Positions 9,720 to 21,578 of a stretch of 64,000 bases of DNA are shown in pieces. Every line of letters begins with the position of its first letter. Within the stretch, counting starts at the first letter, position 1. The position numbers and the translations under genes are program-made. Origin of the DNA: Prevotellaceae bacterium (GTDB taxonomy: Bacteria > Bacteroidota > Bacteroidia > Bacteroidales > Bacteroidaceae); the NCBI GenBank assembly GCA_029226205.1, contig JAQXXT010000004.1, positions 1-64,000 of the forward strand, written 5' to 3'. The notes under the pieces were generated by a model, which saw nothing but the letters and a program-made list of their open reading frames with translations, was not told where the DNA came from and made no database searches.

Positions 9720-10328
9720 TTATTGTTTAGAGTAAAGCTCAACGATTAACTGCTCCTTGATGTTCTCCGGGATGTCAGCACGCTCGGGCTTGTGAAGGAA
9801 CTTACCGCTCTTGGTGTTCTCGTCCCATTCGAGCCAAGGATACTTGCTGTGGTTGAAACCAGCCAGAGCAGCCTCGATGACCTCAAGAGACTTAGCCTTT
9901 TCACGGACGCCAACAATCTGGCCCGGCTTGACAGTGTAGGAAGGAATGTTAACCACCTGGCCATCTACTACGATATGCTTGTGAGATACAAGCTGGCGAG
10001 CAGCGGCACGGGTAGGAGCGATACCCAAACGGAACACGACATTGTCCAGACGACTCTCGAGACTCTGCAGCAGCACCTCACCGGTGATACCGTCAGCCTT
10101 GGCAGCCTTGTCGAACAAATTGCGGAACTGACGCTCGAGAACGCCATACGTGTACTTTGCCTTCTGCTTCTCAGCGAGCTGAGCACCATACTCAGAGACC
10201 TTACGGCGACGGTTGTTGCCGTGCTGTCCGGGAGCGAAGTTGCGCTTAGCGAGTACCTTGTCGGCGCCGAAGATAGCCTCTCCGAAACGGCGTGCAATTC
10301 TTGATTTAGGACCTATGTATCTTGCCAT
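9720..10328 (-). CDS. rpsD: Ribosomal protein S4
   Basis: [30 protein letters not shown]. Confidence 0.98.
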   Translation of the reverse strand: MARYIGPKSRIARRFGEAIFGADKVLAKRNFAPGQHGNNRRRKVSEYGAQLAEKQKAKYTYGVLERQFRNLFDKAAKADGITGEVLLQSLESRLDNVVFRLGIAPTRAAARQLVSHKHIVVDGQVVNIPSYTVKPGQIVGVREKAKSLEVIEAALAGFNHSKYPWLEWDENTKSGKFLHKPERADIPENIKEQLIVELYSKQ

Positions 10329-10369
10329 AATGAATAATATGCTTTTTTATATTGATTGATAAGATGTGA

Positions 10370-10759
10370 TTATACACGACGACGCTTAGGAGGACGGCAG
10401 CCATTGTGCGGCAGCGGGGTGACGTCGATAATCTCAGTAACCTCAATACCTGCGCCATGGACGGCACGGATGGCGCTCTCACGACCATTACCCGGGCCCT
10501 TCACATAAGCCTTTACCTTACGGAGACCGAGATCGTAAGCAATCTTTGCACAATCCTCAGCAGCCATCTGAGCTGCGTACGGCGTGTTCTTCTTACTGCC
10601 ACGGAATCCCATCTTACCAGCGGAAGACCAGGAGATAACCTGACCCTCAGAGTTTGCAAGAGATACGATGATGTTGTTGAAAGAACTGTGAACGTGAAGC
10701 TGACCAACAGCGTCTACGCGAACATTTCTCTTTCTGCTTGTTGCTTTTGTCTTTGCCAT
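10370..10759 (-). CDS. rpsK: Ribosomal protein S11
   Basis: [28 protein letters not shown]. Confidence 0.98.
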   Translation of the reverse strand: MAKTKATSRKRNVRVDAVGQLHVHSSFNNIIVSLANSEGQVISWSSAGKMGFRGSKKNTPYAAQMAAEDCAKIAYDLGLRKVKAYVKGPGNGRESAIRAVHGAGIEVTEIIDVTPLPHNGCRPPKRRRV

Positions 10760-10777
10760 AATTTACTGTCCTTTCAA

Positions 10778-11158
10778 TTACTTAGTAGCCTTCTTCTTAT
10801 TAGCAACAGTCTTCTTCTTTCCCTTGCGAGTACGAGCATTGTTCTTTGTACTCTGACCACGAACGGGAAGACCATTACGATGTCTGACACCACGGTAGCA
10901 GCCGATGTCCATCAAGCGCTTGATGTTCATCTGGATCTCGCTACGGAGATCACCCTCTACCTTGAACTCAGCGCCGATAATTTGACGGATAGCGGCTGCC
11001 TGCTCGTCAGACCATTCGCTGACCTTCAGGCTGCGGTCTACGCCTGCCTTATCCAATATCTTTGCTGAACTACTTCGACCAATACCATAGATATAGGTCA
11101 ATGCGATTTCGCCTGCCTTATTCTGGGGCAAATCTACTCCAACAATTCTTATTGCCAT
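10778..11158 (-). CDS. rpsM: Ribosomal protein S13
   Basis: [50 protein letters not shown]. Confidence 0.98.
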   Translation of the reverse strand: MAIRIVGVDLPQNKAGEIALTYIYGIGRSSSAKILDKAGVDRSLKVSEWSDEQAAAIRQIIGAEFKVEGDLRSEIQMNIKRLMDIGCYRGVRHRNGLPVRGQSTKNNARTRKGKKKTVANKKKATK

Positions 11159-11255
11159 TGTTTGATAATAATGTGATAAATACTTTTTCTTGCTAAAGAG
11201 CGTGCAAAATTACGACTATTTTTTCAAATAACCGCACATTTACAGATCTTTAACA

Positions 11256-11372
11256 TTAACCCTGACGCATTTTGAACTTCGGGTTCTTCTTGTTGATAAC
11301 GAACAGACGTCCCTTTCTGCGAACGATCTTGCAGTCGGGAGTACGTTTCTTTAATGATGCTCTTGTCTTCAT
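11256..11372 (-). CDS. rpmJ: Ribosomal protein L36 (38 aa, below ORF-track cutoff)
   Basis: Minus-strand translation [38 protein letters not shown], between infA and rpsM. Confidence 0.95.
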   Translation of the reverse strand: MKTRASLKKRTPDCKIVRRKGRLFVINKKNPKFKMRQG

Positions 11373-11385
11373 ATCTGTTGATGAA

Positions 11386-11604
11386 TTATTTGTATCGGAA
11401 TACAATTCTTCCCTTTGTCAAGTCGTAAGGACTCATTTCTACCTTGACTTTGTCACCGGGCAGAATCTTGATGTAGTGCATGCGCATCTTACCCGAGATA
11501 TGGGCGATGATCTGCACGCCGTTCTCCAGCTCTACACGGAACATAGCGTTGGAGAGACTTTCAGTGATGGTTCCGTCTTGTTCTATAGCGGACTGCTTTG
11601 CCAT
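11386..11604 (-). CDS. infA: Translation initiation factor IF-1
   Basis: [29 protein letters not shown]...[19 protein letters not shown]. Confidence 0.97.
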   Translation of the reverse strand: MAKQSAIEQDGTITESLSNAMFRVELENGVQIIAHISGKMRMHYIKILPGDKVKVEMSPYDLTKGRIVFRYK

Positions 11605-11632
11605 AAATCTTAAATTAACCTTTCTTATTTAA

Positions 11633-12442
11633 TCAATTAACTGTCTGATTGTAATAGCGTTCTTGATCAATATCGTCGAACGTAGATAAAATCTCTGCCT
11701 TTCCCCTTCGGATGGCGATGGTATGCTCGAAATGAGCGGCGGGCTGTCGGTCGCGGGTGATGATGCCCCACTTGTCGGGAAGGAGCCAGATCTTGCGGTC
11801 ACCCATCGTAATCATGGGTTCGATAGCGATACACATGCCTGCCTTCAGCATCACGCCGTTGCCCCGATTGCCATAGTTGGGTACCTGGGGTGCCTCGTGC
11901 ATCTCCTTGCCAATGCCATGACCCGTCAACTCACGTACGACGCCATAGCCTTCGGCTTCAGCAGTGGTCTGCACCGCATTGCCAATATCACCGAGATGAT
12001 TGCCGGCAATGGCTTCTGCGATACCCTTGTAGAGTGACGCACGCGTCGTTCTGAGGAGTTTCATGACTTCGGGACGGACCTCGCCGACACAGAACGTGTA
12101 ACAACTGTCACCGTTGAATCCGTCAAGGAGCGTTCCGCAGTCAATGCTAATGATATCACCATCCTTGAGCACCTGTTTATCCGACGGGATACCGTGGACG
12201 ACAACATCATTGACAGAGGTACAGATAGAAGCGGGGAAAGGCCCTCCAAATGGATTGGGGAAGTTCTTGAACGTGGGGACAGCCCCATGATCACGGATGA
12301 ACTCCTCGGCAATTTTGTCCAATTGGAGGGTCGTAACACCTGCTTGGATATGTTTTCCCAATTCCGCAAGGGTAGCACCGACGAGGCGGTTGGCCTTGCG
12401 CATCAGGTCTATTTCATCTTCCGTCTTCAGAAAAATCTTCAT
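11633..12442 (-). CDS. map: Methionine aminopeptidase type I
   Basis: VNDVVVHGIPSDKQVLKDGDIISIDCG; GHGIGKEMHEAPQVPNYG. Confidence 0.96.
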   Translation of the reverse strand: MKIFLKTEDEIDLMRKANRLVGATLAELGKHIQAGVTTLQLDKIAEEFIRDHGAVPTFKNFPNPFGGPFPASICTSVNDVVVHGIPSDKQVLKDGDIISIDCGTLLDGFNGDSCYTFCVGEVRPEVMKLLRTTRASLYKGIAEAIAGNHLGDIGNAVQTTAEAEGYGVVRELTGHGIGKEMHEAPQVPNYGNRGNGVMLKAGMCIAIEPMITMGDRKIWLLPDKWGIITRDRQPAAHFEHTIAIRRGKAEILSTFDDIDQERYYNQTVN

Positions 12443-12453
12443 TCGCTGTAGAC

Positions 12454-13791
12454 TTAGTATGCGGATACACCACCCTGACGAGTGTGACCGGCATTGAGGA
12501 GGCCGTCGTAATGACGCATCATCAGATGGCTCTCAATCTGCTGAAGGGTGTCGATGACAACACCGACGAGGATCAGCAGTGATGTTCCTCCGAAGAACTG
12601 GGCAAAGCCCTGCTGGACGTTGAGGAATCCTGTGAGTGCCGGCATGATTGCAATGAAAGCGATGAAAAGAGAACCAGGGAAAGTAATACGAGACATGACT
12701 GTATCAATATACTCAGCTGTTTCCTTACCAGGCTTGACACCGGGGATAAAACCATTGTTACGCTTCATATCCTCGGCCATCTGCGTCGGGTTCAGCGTAA
12801 TTGCCGTATAGAAATACGTGAATGCGATCACAAGGGCCACATAGATGACATTATACAGCAATGAACGGTTATCCATCAAGTCACGGACCCACCAGGCTGC
12901 CGTCTCGGAGTTGTAGCGTACGATGGCCAACGGAATGAACATCAATGCCTGAGCAAAGATGATCGGCATGACGTTGGCGGCGAACAACTTCAACGGGATA
13001 TACTGACGGGCACCACCGAACTGCTTGTTGCCTACAACACGCTTAGCGTACTGTACAGGGACCTTACGGGTACCCTGGACGAGCAGGATGGAGACCAGCA
13101 CGACGGCGTAGAGGACGATGAGCTCAACGATGAACATCATCAGACCACCACCAGTGACGGCTGTCAGGCGGGAGGAGAGCTCCTGGATGAAAGCCTGCGG
13201 AAGGCGGGCGATGATACCGATCATAATGATCAGAGAGATACCATTGCCGACGCCTTTATCCGTGATACGCTCACCAAGCCAAAGGATGAACATCGAACCT
13301 GCAGCGAGGATGATCGTGGCGGGGATCATGAAGGCCGTCCAGTCAATACCCGAGGCGAGGGCCTGAGAGGCCTGCATCTTCAGGTTGATGAGGTAGGACG
13401 GAGCCTGGAACAGCAGGATGGCTACCGTGAGCCAACGGGTGTACCAGTTGATCTTCTTACGACCGCTCTCGCCCTCGCGCTGCATCTTCTGAAAGTAAGG
13501 TACAGCGACGGCGAGGAGCTGCATGACGATGGAAGCTGAGATATAGGGCATGATACCGAGTGCGAAGATAGACGCATTGGAAAATGCTCCACCAGAGAAC
13601 ATGTCCAAGAGTGACATCAGGCCACCGGCGGTCTGTGACTGGAGTTTTGCCAACTGTGTCGGATCGATGCCCGGGAGGACAACATAGGATCCGAAACGAT
13701 AGATAGCCACAAATAGAAACGTGATGAGGAGGCGCTGACGCAGATCCTCGAGTTTCCAACAGTTCTTTAGTGTCTCAATAAACTTTTTCAT
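12454..13791 (-). CDS. secY: Preprotein translocase subunit SecY
   Basis: 445 aa multi-TM; ALGIMPYISASIVMQLL. Confidence 0.97.
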   Translation of the reverse strand: MKKFIETLKNCWKLEDLRQRLLITFLFVAIYRFGSYVVLPGIDPTQLAKLQSQTAGGLMSLLDMFSGGAFSNASIFALGIMPYISASIVMQLLAVAVPYFQKMQREGESGRKKINWYTRWLTVAILLFQAPSYLINLKMQASQALASGIDWTAFMIPATIILAAGSMFILWLGERITDKGVGNGISLIIMIGIIARLPQAFIQELSSRLTAVTGGGLMMFIVELIVLYAVVLVSILLVQGTRKVPVQYAKRVVGNKQFGGARQYIPLKLFAANVMPIIFAQALMFIPLAIVRYNSETAAWWVRDLMDNRSLLYNVIYVALVIAFTYFYTAITLNPTQMAEDMKRNNGFIPGVKPGKETAEYIDTVMSRITFPGSLFIAFIAIMPALTGFLNVQQGFAQFFGGTSLLILVGVVIDTLQQIESHLMMRHYDGLLNAGHTRQGGVSAY

Positions 13792-13794
13792 CCC

Positions 13795-14241
13795 TTAGAT
13801 TTTGGTTGCCTTGCCACCTGCTGCGACGATAGCATCCTCAGCAGACTTGGAGAAGGCATTTGCTTCTACTTCAACTTTTGCTTTCAGTTCACCGTTACCG
13901 AGGATCTTCACCAGCTTCTTGCCATTGGTAAGACCAGCGGCAACGAGATCAGCGATGGTGATCTTCTCCAGGTTCTTACTCTCAGCCAGGGACTGAAGAG
14001 TAGAGAGGTTTACTGCGAAATATTCCTTATGATTGATATTCTGGAAGCCGAACTTCGGCACGCGACGCTGCAGAGGCATCTGACCACCTTCGAAACCAAT
14101 CTTACGCTTGTAACCAGAGCGCGCCTTGGCACCCTTGTGACCACGGGTAGAAGTACCACCGAGACCCGAACCGGGACCACGGCCGATACGACGACGTGAA
14201 TGGGTAGCGCCCTCTGCAGGCTTCAAATTATTTAATTTCAT
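13795..14241 (-). CDS. rplO: Ribosomal protein L15
   Basis: [37 protein letters not shown]. Confidence 0.97.
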   Translation of the reverse strand: MKLNNLKPAEGATHSRRRIGRGPGSGLGGTSTRGHKGAKARSGYKRKIGFEGGQMPLQRRVPKFGFQNINHKEYFAVNLSTLQSLAESKNLEKITIADLVAAGLTNGKKLVKILGNGELKAKVEVEANAFSKSAEDAIVAAGGKATKI

Positions 14242-14264
14242 CTTGCGTTGACTTTTTAAAGTTG

Positions 14265-14441
14265 TTATTTGATTACTTCAACGAGGTGATGAACCTTGCG
14301 GATCATACCCAGGTTGCTAGGAGTGTCTTCAACTTCAACAACCTGTGAAATCTTGTGAAGACCAAGAGCGATGAGCGTCTTCTTCTGATCGACAGGAGCG
14401 CCGATGCGACTCTTGATTTGCTTGACCTTAATTGTTGCCAT
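14265..14441 (-). CDS. rpmD: Ribosomal protein L30 (58 aa, below ORF-track cutoff)
   Basis: Minus-strand translation [58 protein letters not shown], between rplO and rpsE. Confidence 0.95.
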   Translation of the reverse strand: MATIKVKQIKSRIGAPVDQKKTLIALGLHKISQVVEVEDTPSNLGMIRKVHHLVEVIK

Positions 14442-14460
14442 TGTGTTATTCTCCTATTGA

Positions 14461-14973
14461 TTAACCGTTAAACACTTTGTCCATTGCGATGCCGCGCTCA
14501 CCAGCAACCTGATAAGCATCACGCATCTCAGAGAGAGCCTCTACAGTAGCCTTCACCAGAGAGTGAGGATTAGAAGAACCCTTAGACTTTGCGATGACAT
14601 CCTTGATACCTGCGCTCTCCAGAACGGCACGCATAGCACCACCGGCCTTCAGACCAGTACCAGCAGCAGCCGGCTTGAGGAGCACGCGGGCACCACCGAA
14701 CTTCACCTCTACCTCGTGAGGAACCGTACCCTTGAGGACGGGGACCTTCACCAGGTTCTTCTTGGCTGCCTCAGTACCCTTGGCGATAGCTGCGGTGACC
14801 TCACCGGCCTTACCAAGGCCATAGCCGATCACACCCTTGCCGTCACCAACAACGACGATAGCAGCGAATGTGAAAGTACGACCACCCTTCGTAACCTTCG
14901 TTACGCGGTTGATGGCAACCAGGCGATCCTTCAGTTCTGTTTCAGTATTTGCTTTAACTTTATTCATTGCCAT
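14461..14973 (-). CDS. rpsE: Ribosomal protein S5
   Basis: [40 protein letters not shown]. Confidence 0.97.
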   Translation of the reverse strand: MAMNKVKANTETELKDRLVAINRVTKVTKGGRTFTFAAIVVVGDGKGVIGYGLGKAGEVTAAIAKGTEAAKKNLVKVPVLKGTVPHEVEVKFGGARVLLKPAAAGTGLKAGGAMRAVLESAGIKDVIAKSKGSSNPHSLVKATVEALSEMRDAYQVAGERGIAMDKVFNG

Positions 14974-14979
14974 AATCGT

Positions 14980-15324
14980 TTAGAATTTGAGACCGCCCTC
15001 ACGTGCTGCATCAGCAAGTGCCTGTACACGGCCATGATAGAGATAACCATTACGGTCGAAGACGACAGACTCTACGCCTGCTGCCTTGGCCTTCTCAGCC
15101 ACGAGTGCGCCGACCTTCTTTGCCTGCTCGATCTTCGGCAGTTTCTCCATGCCGAGGGAAGAAGCACTGGCGAGGGTCTTGCCCTCAAGGTCGTTGATCA
15201 CCTGTGCGTAAATCTGCTTGTTGGAGCGGAACACCGTCAGACGGGGACGCTCAGCAGTACCGTTCACGCTCTTACGGATACGGAATTTTATCTTGATTCG
15301 TCTTTCTACTTTCTTTACTGTCAT
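14980..15324 (-). CDS. rplR: Ribosomal protein L18
   Basis: [37 protein letters not shown]. Confidence 0.97.
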   Translation of the reverse strand: MTVKKVERRIKIKFRIRKSVNGTAERPRLTVFRSNKQIYAQVINDLEGKTLASASSLGMEKLPKIEQAKKVGALVAEKAKAAGVESVVFDRNGYLYHGRVQALADAAREGGLKF

Positions 15325-15348
15325 AATCGTAAGTTTTAAAAATTAAAA

Positions 15349-15921
15349 TTACTTAGCTGCAGCTGTCTTACCAGACTTGCGGCGGATGACCTCACCCTTG
15401 AAGAGGATACCCTTACCCTTGTAAGGCTCAGGCATACGGAAAGAACGAATCTTAGCGCAGATCATACCCAGCAGCTGCTTGTCACAGCTCTCGAGGGTGA
15501 TGACGGGGTTCTGGTTACGCTCAGACTTGGTCTCTACCTTCACTTCCTTAGGAAGCTGGATGTAGATGGGGTGCGTGTAACCGAGGGAGAACTCAATGAG
15601 GTTGCCCTGGTTGCTCACACGATAACCGACACCGACGAGCTCCATAACCTTCTGATAGCCCTGGCTGACACCAACAACCATGTTGTTGACCAGCGCGCGG
15701 TAGAGGCCGTGGAAAGCATGCTTCTGCTTCTCGTCTGTGGCATTATTCTCATCAACAGTAAATTCAACCTGACCGTCAGCGATAGCGACCTTGATGGAGG
15801 GATCAATCCACTGAGACAGTTCACCCTTCGGGCCCTTGACATTGACTACATTTGTCTTCTCGTCGAAAGTAACCGTTACTCCGGCGGGGATGCTAATTGG
15901 CAATTTTCCTATTCTTGACAT
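15349..15921 (-). CDS. rplF: Ribosomal protein L6
   Basis: MSRIGKLPISIPAGVTV; RMPEPYKGKGILF. Confidence 0.97.
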   Translation of the reverse strand: MSRIGKLPISIPAGVTVTFDEKTNVVNVKGPKGELSQWIDPSIKVAIADGQVEFTVDENNATDEKQKHAFHGLYRALVNNMVVGVSQGYQKVMELVGVGYRVSNQGNLIEFSLGYTHPIYIQLPKEVKVETKSERNQNPVITLESCDKQLLGMICAKIRSFRMPEPYKGKGILFKGEVIRRKSGKTAAAK

Positions 15922-15935
15922 ATTCAATCCTCCAA

Positions 15936-16331
15936 TTAATAAACGTAGCAGAGAACTTCTCCACCGATCTTGAGGTCGGAAGCCTCTTTGTTTGTCATTA
16001 CACCTTTGGATGTGGATAAGATAGCGATACCCAATCCGTTGATCACGCGCGGCATATCCTTGTAGCCCGTATAGCGGCGGAGACCGGGAGTAGAAACGCG
16101 CTCAAGTTTCTTGATGGCGCTCTGCTTTGTCTTCGGGTCATACTTCAATGCTACCTTGATGGTGCCCTGGGGACCATCCTCGATGAACTTGTAGTTCAGG
16201 ATGTAACCCTTCTCGAAGAGAATCTGAGTGATAGACTTCTTCATGTTGGACGCAGGAACTTCGACAACACGGTGATGAGCCATGATCGCGTTTCTGAGTC
16301 GTGTCAGATAATCTGCTATTGGATCTGTCAT
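15936..16331 (-). CDS. rpsH: Ribosomal protein S8
   Basis: MTDPIADYLTRLRNAIMAHH; start trimmed to MTDP. Confidence 0.96.
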   Translation of the reverse strand: MTDPIADYLTRLRNAIMAHHRVVEVPASNMKKSITQILFEKGYILNYKFIEDGPQGTIKVALKYDPKTKQSAIKKLERVSTPGLRRYTGYKDMPRVINGLGIAILSTSKGVMTNKEASDLKIGGEVLCYVY

Positions 16332-16393
16332 AAAATATAAATGTTTAATTAATCGGGACTCCCCCGACAATATTAAATATGAGTCTTTTCTTG

Positions 16394-16490
16394 AGTTAGC
16401 AGTTAGGAGATAGGGATTAGGAGTTGTTAGGATAGAGCTCCCAAAAGGAACCTCTATTAACTCCTAACTCCTATCTTCTAACTCCTAACT
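16394..16490. repeat. Imperfect inverted repeat of TTAGGAGTTAGGAG type between rpsN and rpsH
   Basis: AGTTAGCAGTTAGGAGATAGGGATTAGGAGTT ... AACTCCTAACTCCTATCTTCTAACTCCTAACT; related copy at 55629-55690. Confidence 0.82.
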
Positions 16491-16501
16491 AGAATAACTT
16501 T

Positions 16502-16804
16502 TTACCAGCTTGCTTTCTTCACGCCGGGGATGAGACCCTGAGAGGCCATCTCACGGAACTGGATACGGGAGAGACCGAACTGGCGCATATAGCCCTTTGG
16601 ACGACCCGTGATCTTGCAGCGGTTGTGAAGACGGATAGGATTGGCGTTCTTAGGAATGCTCTGGAGCTTGCGGGCAGCCTCGTAAGCCTCGGCGGGATCC
16701 TGAGTCGTTGCAATGATCTTCTTCAGTGCGGCGCGCTTCTCAGCATAGCGGGCGACAAGCTTAGCACGCTTTACCTCACGTGCCTTCATTGATTCTTTTG
16801 CCAT
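16502..16804 (-). CDS. rpsN: Ribosomal protein S14
   Basis: [43 protein letters not shown]. Confidence 0.97.
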   Translation of the reverse strand: MAKESMKAREVKRAKLVARYAEKRAALKKIIATTQDPAEAYEAARKLQSIPKNANPIRLHNRCKITGRPKGYMRQFGLSRIQFREMASQGLIPGVKKASW

Positions 16805-16809
16805 ATCTC

Positions 16810-17364
16810 TTAATCGTTTTTAGCGTTCTTGAAAGGAAGACCGAAGGCCTTGAGCAGAGCATAACCCTCTTCGTCCGTCTTAGCGGAGGTGACGAAGGTG
16901 ATGTTCATACCCTGGATGCGGTCAATCTGGTCGATGTTGATCTCCGGGAAGATGATCTGCTCCGTAACGCCGAGGGTGTAGTTACCACGGCCGTCGAGCT
17001 TGCTCTCGATACCCTTGAAGTCACGGATACGAGGAAGGGCGACGCGGACGAGACGCTCCAGGAACTCATACATACGCTCGCGGCGGAGGGTTACCATCAC
17101 GCCAATCGGCATCTTCTTACGAAGCTTGAAGTTGGCGATATCCTTCTTGGAATAGGTGGCAACGGCCTTCTGACCGGTGATAGCGGTGAGCTCGTTGATA
17201 GCGACGTCGATGATCTTCTTGTCCTGCGTAGCATCGCCGAGACCCTGGTTGATAACAATCTTCTTCAGTACAGGGATCTGCATAGAGGAAGAATAGTTGA
17301 ACTGCTTCTGCAGAGCCGGAGCAATCTTCTCCTTATACTCTTTCTTTAACTGTGCTGTATCCAT
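16810..17364 (-). CDS. rplE: Ribosomal protein L5
   Basis: [16 protein letters not shown]; operon position. Confidence 0.97.
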   Translation of the reverse strand: MDTAQLKKEYKEKIAPALQKQFNYSSSMQIPVLKKIVINQGLGDATQDKKIIDVAINELTAITGQKAVATYSKKDIANFKLRKKMPIGVMVTLRRERMYEFLERLVRVALPRIRDFKGIESKLDGRGNYTLGVTEQIIFPEINIDQIDRIQGMNITFVTSAKTDEEGYALLKAFGLPFKNAKND

Positions 17365-17681
17365 TACTTGATTTCCTCCCCGGATTTTTTGGCGATACGC
17401 TTCACGGTCTTGCCCTCGCGCTCAATCTTGATGCGCGTAGCCTTACCGCTCTTCGGATCAATCAGACTTACGTTAGAAATATGAATAGGAGCCTCCTGCT
17501 TGACGATGCCTCCCTGAGGATTCTTAGCCGAAGGCTTGGTGCTCTTGGATACCATGTTGATACCCTCTACCAGCACGCGCTCCTTATCACGGAGCACCTG
17601 CAGCACCTTACCAGTCTTGCCCTTGTCGGCACCGGCGAGGACAATGACCTGGTCGTCTTTCTTAATATGAAATTTTGCCAT
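17364..17681 (-). CDS. rplX: Ribosomal protein L24
   Basis: [22 protein letters not shown]. Confidence 0.96.
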   Translation of the reverse strand: MAKFHIKKDDQVIVLAGADKGKTGKVLQVLRDKERVLVEGINMVSKSTKPSAKNPQGGIVKQEAPIHISNVSLIDPKSGKATRIKIEREGKTVKRIAKKSGEEIK

Positions 17682-17701
17682 TCTACTTTTCTGTTTATTG
17701 A

Positions 17702-18067
17702 TTAAAGAACCTCAGGTGCGAGAGACACCACCTTCATGTTGACGGCACGGAGCTCACGAGCAACGGGGCCGAAGATACGGCTACCGCGAAGCTCACCGGC
17801 GTTGTTCAACAATACACAGGCGTTGTCGTCGAAACGGATATAGGAACCGTCAGCACGACGGATCTCCTTCTTCGTACGGACCACAAGGGCCTTGCTCACT
17901 GCACCCTTCTTCAGATCACTGGAAGGAATGACATTCTGAACGGCTACGACAATAACGTCGCCCACGCTGGCATAACGACGGCCGGTACCACCGAGTACAC
18001 GAATGCACTTGGCCTCACGGGCACCGCTGTTGTCAGCTACGGTCAGTCTTGATTCTACTTGTATCAT
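17702..18067 (-). CDS. rplN: Ribosomal protein L14
   Basis: [27 protein letters not shown]. Confidence 0.98.
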   Translation of the reverse strand: MIQVESRLTVADNSGAREAKCIRVLGGTGRRYASVGDVIVVAVQNVIPSSDLKKGAVSKALVVRTKKEIRRADGSYIRFDDNACVLLNNAGELRGSRIFGPVARELRAVNMKVVSLAPEVL

Positions 18068-18070
18068 TTT

Positions 18071-18328
18071 TTACTTAGCCTTTTCAATGATTTGTACTAA
18101 TCTCCATCGCTTTGTCTTCGACAGAGGACGAGTCTCCAGGATCTGGACGGTATCACCGACCTGTGCCTCATTGTTCTCGTCATGGACGTGGTACTTCTTT
18201 GTCTTCTGGACAAACTTACCGTAAATGGGGTGCTTCTCCTTGAACTTAGCGGCAATAACAATGGTTTTATCCATTTTGTTGCTGATGACAACACCCTGTC
18301 TTACCTTTCTTAAATTTCTTGTTTCCAT
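18071..18328 (-). CDS. rpsQ: Ribosomal protein S17
   Basis: [25 protein letters not shown]. Confidence 0.95.
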   Translation of the reverse strand: METRNLRKVRQGVVISNKMDKTIVIAAKFKEKHPIYGKFVQKTKKYHVHDENNEAQVGDTVQILETRPLSKTKRWRLVQIIEKAK

Positions 18329-18339
18329 CTGGACCATTA

Positions 18340-18534
18340 TTATTTGTTAAGTTCTCTCTGGCGGAGCTCAGTCTCCATACGTGCGATGTCACGACGAGTA
18401 CTCTTAATCTGTGATGGATTCTCCAGAGGAGTAACCTGATGGTTGATCTTCATCTGATGAAGGGAAGCCTTCGTAGCCTCCAGCTTTTCGGCCAATTCCT
18501 TGGTCTCAAGCGCCTTTACTTCTTTCTGCTTCAT
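18340..18534 (-). CDS. rpmC: Ribosomal protein L29
   Basis: [32 protein letters not shown]; operon position. Confidence 0.94.
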   Translation of the reverse strand: MKQKEVKALETKELAEKLEATKASLHQMKINHQVTPLENPSQIKSTRRDIARMETELRQRELNK

Positions 18535-18537
18535 AGT

Positions 18538-18966
18538 TTAAGCGTTTTTATCGTAATCACGACGTACAACAAACTTCGTCTTTACGGGCAGCTTCTGCGC
18601 AGCGAGGCGGAGGGCCTCCTTGGCAGTGTCGAAACTGACACCCTCGACCTCGAAGAGGATACGTCCCGGCGTTACGGGAGCGACCCATCCTGCGGGATCA
18701 CCTTTACCTTTACCCATTCGGACATCGGCAGGCTTGCGGGTGATAGGCTTATCAGGGAAGATACGGATCCAGACCTGGCCCTCACGGTTCATGTAGCGGT
18801 TCAGGGCTACACGAGCGGCCTCAATCTGACGGCTGTCGAGCCATTTGGCCTCAAGGGTCTTGATGCCAAAGGTACCGAAAGCCAGTGTCGTACCGCGGTG
18901 GGCGTTACCCTTATTACCACGTCCGTCCTGCGGTCTTCTATATTTTACTCTTTTTGGCTGTAACAT
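18538..18966 (-). CDS. rplP: Ribosomal protein L16
   Basis: [25 protein letters not shown]. Confidence 0.97.
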   Translation of the reverse strand: MLQPKRVKYRRPQDGRGNKGNAHRGTTLAFGTFGIKTLEAKWLDSRQIEAARVALNRYMNREGQVWIRIFPDKPITRKPADVRMGKGKGDPAGWVAPVTPGRILFEVEGVSFDTAKEALRLAAQKLPVKTKFVVRRDYDKNA

Positions 18967-18982
18967 GATAGCTTTCTACTTT

Positions 18983-19708
18983 TTAACGGTTATTATTTCT
19001 CTTACCACCGCGACGGCCGTTGCGACGATCACCACGTCCGTTGTTCTGCTTCTCCTGCTGGAAGTTAGGAGCGAGCTCACGCTTGCCATAAACCTCACCA
19101 CGGCAGATCCATACTTTCACGCCGATCGTACCGACCTTCGTGATAGCAGTAGCAGAGCAGTAGTCGATATCAGCACGGAAGGTATGCAGAGGAGTACGAC
19201 CTTCCTTCAGCATCTCCTTGCGGGCCATTTCAGCACCGTTGAGACGACCGGTGACCTGTACCTTGATGCCCTCGGCACCAGCGCGCATGGTGTTGGCGAT
19301 AGCCATCTTGATAGCGCGGCGGTATGCGATCTTGCCCTCTACCTGGCGAGCGATATTGTTGGCAACGATCGTAGCATCGAGATCAGGCTTCTTCACCTCG
19401 AAGATGTTGATCTGGATGTCCTTGTGGAAGATGTTCTTCAGCTCTTCCTTGAGCTTGTCAACATCCTGGCCACCCTTACCAATGACGATACCCGGACGAG
19501 CCGTGCAGATGGTAATAGTGATGAGTTTCAGCGTACGCTCGATGACGATGCGAGAAACACTGGCCTTAGCCAGGCGCTCGTTGAGGTACTTACGGATTTT
19601 CTGATCCTCTACGAGGTTGTCACCGAAGTCCTTACCACCGAACCAATTGGAATCCCAACCACGGATAATACCTAAACGGTTGCTAATTGGATTAACTTTC
19701 TGTCCCAT
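18983..19708 (-). CDS. rpsC: Ribosomal protein S3
   Basis: [25 protein letters not shown]. Confidence 0.98.
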   Translation of the reverse strand: MGQKVNPISNRLGIIRGWDSNWFGGKDFGDNLVEDQKIRKYLNERLAKASVSRIVIERTLKLITITICTARPGIVIGKGGQDVDKLKEELKNIFHKDIQINIFEVKKPDLDATIVANNIARQVEGKIAYRRAIKMAIANTMRAGAEGIKVQVTGRLNGAEMARKEMLKEGRTPLHTFRADIDYCSATAITKVGTIGVKVWICRGEVYGKRELAPNFQQEKQNNGRGDRRNGRRGGKRNNNR

Positions 19709-19716
19709 TCTATCTA

Positions 19717-20121
19717 TTATTTTTCGTCATTGTTTTTTGCATCAACAAAGAGGGTCACGTGATTGCTACGCTTGCGAATGCGATAGCCACGGCCCTGCGG
19801 TGCCGGTCTCATACGTTTCATTGTTACGCCCGGGTCTACGAAGACGCGGCTCACGTAGAGCTCGCCGTCCTCAGCCTTACGGTCGTTTTTCTGTTCCCAG
19901 TTAGCGATGGCGGAACGCAGCAGTTTCTCTACGTCCTTGGCAGCCTGCTTGTTGGAGAACTTCAGTACGCCGAGTGCACGGTTGACTTCCATACCGCGGA
20001 TCATGTCAACGACATAACGCATCTTGCGGGGAGAGGAGGGACAACCCTTGAGCTTGGCGAAGAACAGATTTTTACGAGCTTCTTTCAGCTTTTCAGCTGC
20101 TATATGTTTTCTTGCTCCCAT
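19717..20121 (-). CDS. rplV: Ribosomal protein L22
   Basis: [47 protein letters not shown]. Confidence 0.97.
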   Translation of the reverse strand: MGARKHIAAEKLKEARKNLFFAKLKGCPSSPRKMRYVVDMIRGMEVNRALGVLKFSNKQAAKDVEKLLRSAIANWEQKNDRKAEDGELYVSRVFVDPGVTMKRMRPAPQGRGYRIRKRSNHVTLFVDAKNNDEK

Positions 20122-20154
20122 TATTATTGTCTATTTTTAATGGATTGAACCTGA

Positions 20155-20424
20155 TTACTTCTTGTTGTTACCAGAGTGGCCACCGAAGCGACGGGTAAGT
20201 GCGAACTCACCGAGCTTATGACCAACCATATTCTCTGTCACGTAAACAGGAATGAATTTGTTACCGTTGTGGACTGCGATCGTGTGACCTACAAAGTCAG
20301 GAGAGATCATGCAAGCCCTGGCCCATGTCTTGACGACATTCTTCTTACCACTCTCGTTCATTGCGAGAATCTTCTTCTCGAGTGATACGTTGATATAAGG
20401 ACCTTTCTTAAGTGAACGACTCAT
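20155..20424 (-). CDS. rpsS: Ribosomal protein S19
   Basis: [49 protein letters not shown]. Confidence 0.98.
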   Translation of the reverse strand: MSRSLKKGPYINVSLEKKILAMNESGKKNVVKTWARACMISPDFVGHTIAVHNGNKFIPVYVTENMVGHKLGEFALTRRFGGHSGNNKK

Positions 20425-20434
20425 AACTTACTCT

Positions 20435-21262
20435 TTATTTATTATTAGCTCTTTCGATAATGTACTTGTTGGAAAGCTTCTTCGGTGCGCGTGTCTTCAG
20501 ACCCTTAGCGTAGAGACCCTTACGAGAGCGCGGATGACCACCACTCTGACGGCCTTCACCACCACCCATCGGGTGATCAACAGGGTTCATAACAACACCA
20601 CGGTTGTGGGGACGACGACCGAGCCAACGGCTGCGACCAGCCTTACCAGACTGTTCCAGAGCGTGGTCGGAGTTACCGACACTACCGATAGTAGCTTTGC
20701 AAGCACTCAGAATCTGACGAGTTTCGCCAGAAGGGAGCTTAATCACACAATAACTGCCCTCACGAGAAGTCAACTGAGCGAAGTTACCAGCCGAACGGAC
20801 GAGCAGAGCACCCTGACCGGGACGCAACTCAATGTTGTGAATCACCGTACCCACAGGAATGTTTGCCAGAGGAAGCGCGTTGCCGACCTCAGGTGCAGCC
20901 TCTGCACCACTCATGAGCTGAGCGCCGACCTCCAATCCATTAGGAGCAATAATGTAACGTTTTTCACCATCTGCGTAGTAGAGCAGGGCGATGCGAGCGC
21001 TGCGGTTCGGATCGTACTCGATGCTCTTTACGACAGCAGGCACACCATCTTTCTCTCGCTTGAAATCGATGAGACGATATTTACGCTTGTGGCCACCGCC
21101 CTTGTAGCGTACGGTCATCTTACCGGTGTTGTTTCGACCACCGGTAGAACGCTTACCGTAAACGAGAGACTTCTCTGGCACGGATGCAGTAATATCCTCG
21201 AACGTGCCAATAACCTTGTGTCTTTGTCCCGGAGTAACCGGGTTTAACTTACGTACTGCCAT
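20435..21262 (-). CDS. rplB: Ribosomal protein L2
   Basis: [45 protein letters not shown]. Confidence 0.98.
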   Translation of the reverse strand: MAVRKLNPVTPGQRHKVIGTFEDITASVPEKSLVYGKRSTGGRNNTGKMTVRYKGGGHKRKYRLIDFKREKDGVPAVVKSIEYDPNRSARIALLYYADGEKRYIIAPNGLEVGAQLMSGAEAAPEVGNALPLANIPVGTVIHNIELRPGQGALLVRSAGNFAQLTSREGSYCVIKLPSGETRQILSACKATIGSVGNSDHALEQSGKAGRSRWLGRRPHNRGVVMNPVDHPMGGGEGRQSGGHPRSRKGLYAKGLKTRAPKKLSNKYIIERANNK

Positions 21263-21269
21263 TTTTTAT

Positions 21270-21563
21270 TTAAATATTGCTGTAAAAATCAATTGTGTCG
21301 CCCTCTTTGAGAGTGACGATTGCTTTCTTATAAGCATTCTTCTGTCCCTTCACGAGACCTGCCTTGGTGTAACGGGAGGAGCGCTTGCCAGCGTAACGGA
21401 TGGTATTTACATCCAGGACGGTGACGTTGTAGAGCTTCTCGATCTCGCTCTTAATCTGGAGCTTATTAGCCTCCGGCTTCACGACGAAAGCGAAGCGGTT
21501 AGGGAACTTATCTGTGATCTTGGTGAACTTCTCAGTTACCAATGGTTTAATAACAAATGCCAT
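21270..21563 (-). CDS. rplW: Ribosomal protein L23
   Basis: MAFVIKPLVTEKFTKITDKF...EIEKLYNVTVLDVNT. Confidence 0.95.
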   Translation of the reverse strand: MAFVIKPLVTEKFTKITDKFPNRFAFVVKPEANKLQIKSEIEKLYNVTVLDVNTIRYAGKRSSRYTKAGLVKGQKNAYKKAIVTLKEGDTIDFYSNI

Positions 21564-21578
21564 ATCTAATATCTCCAT

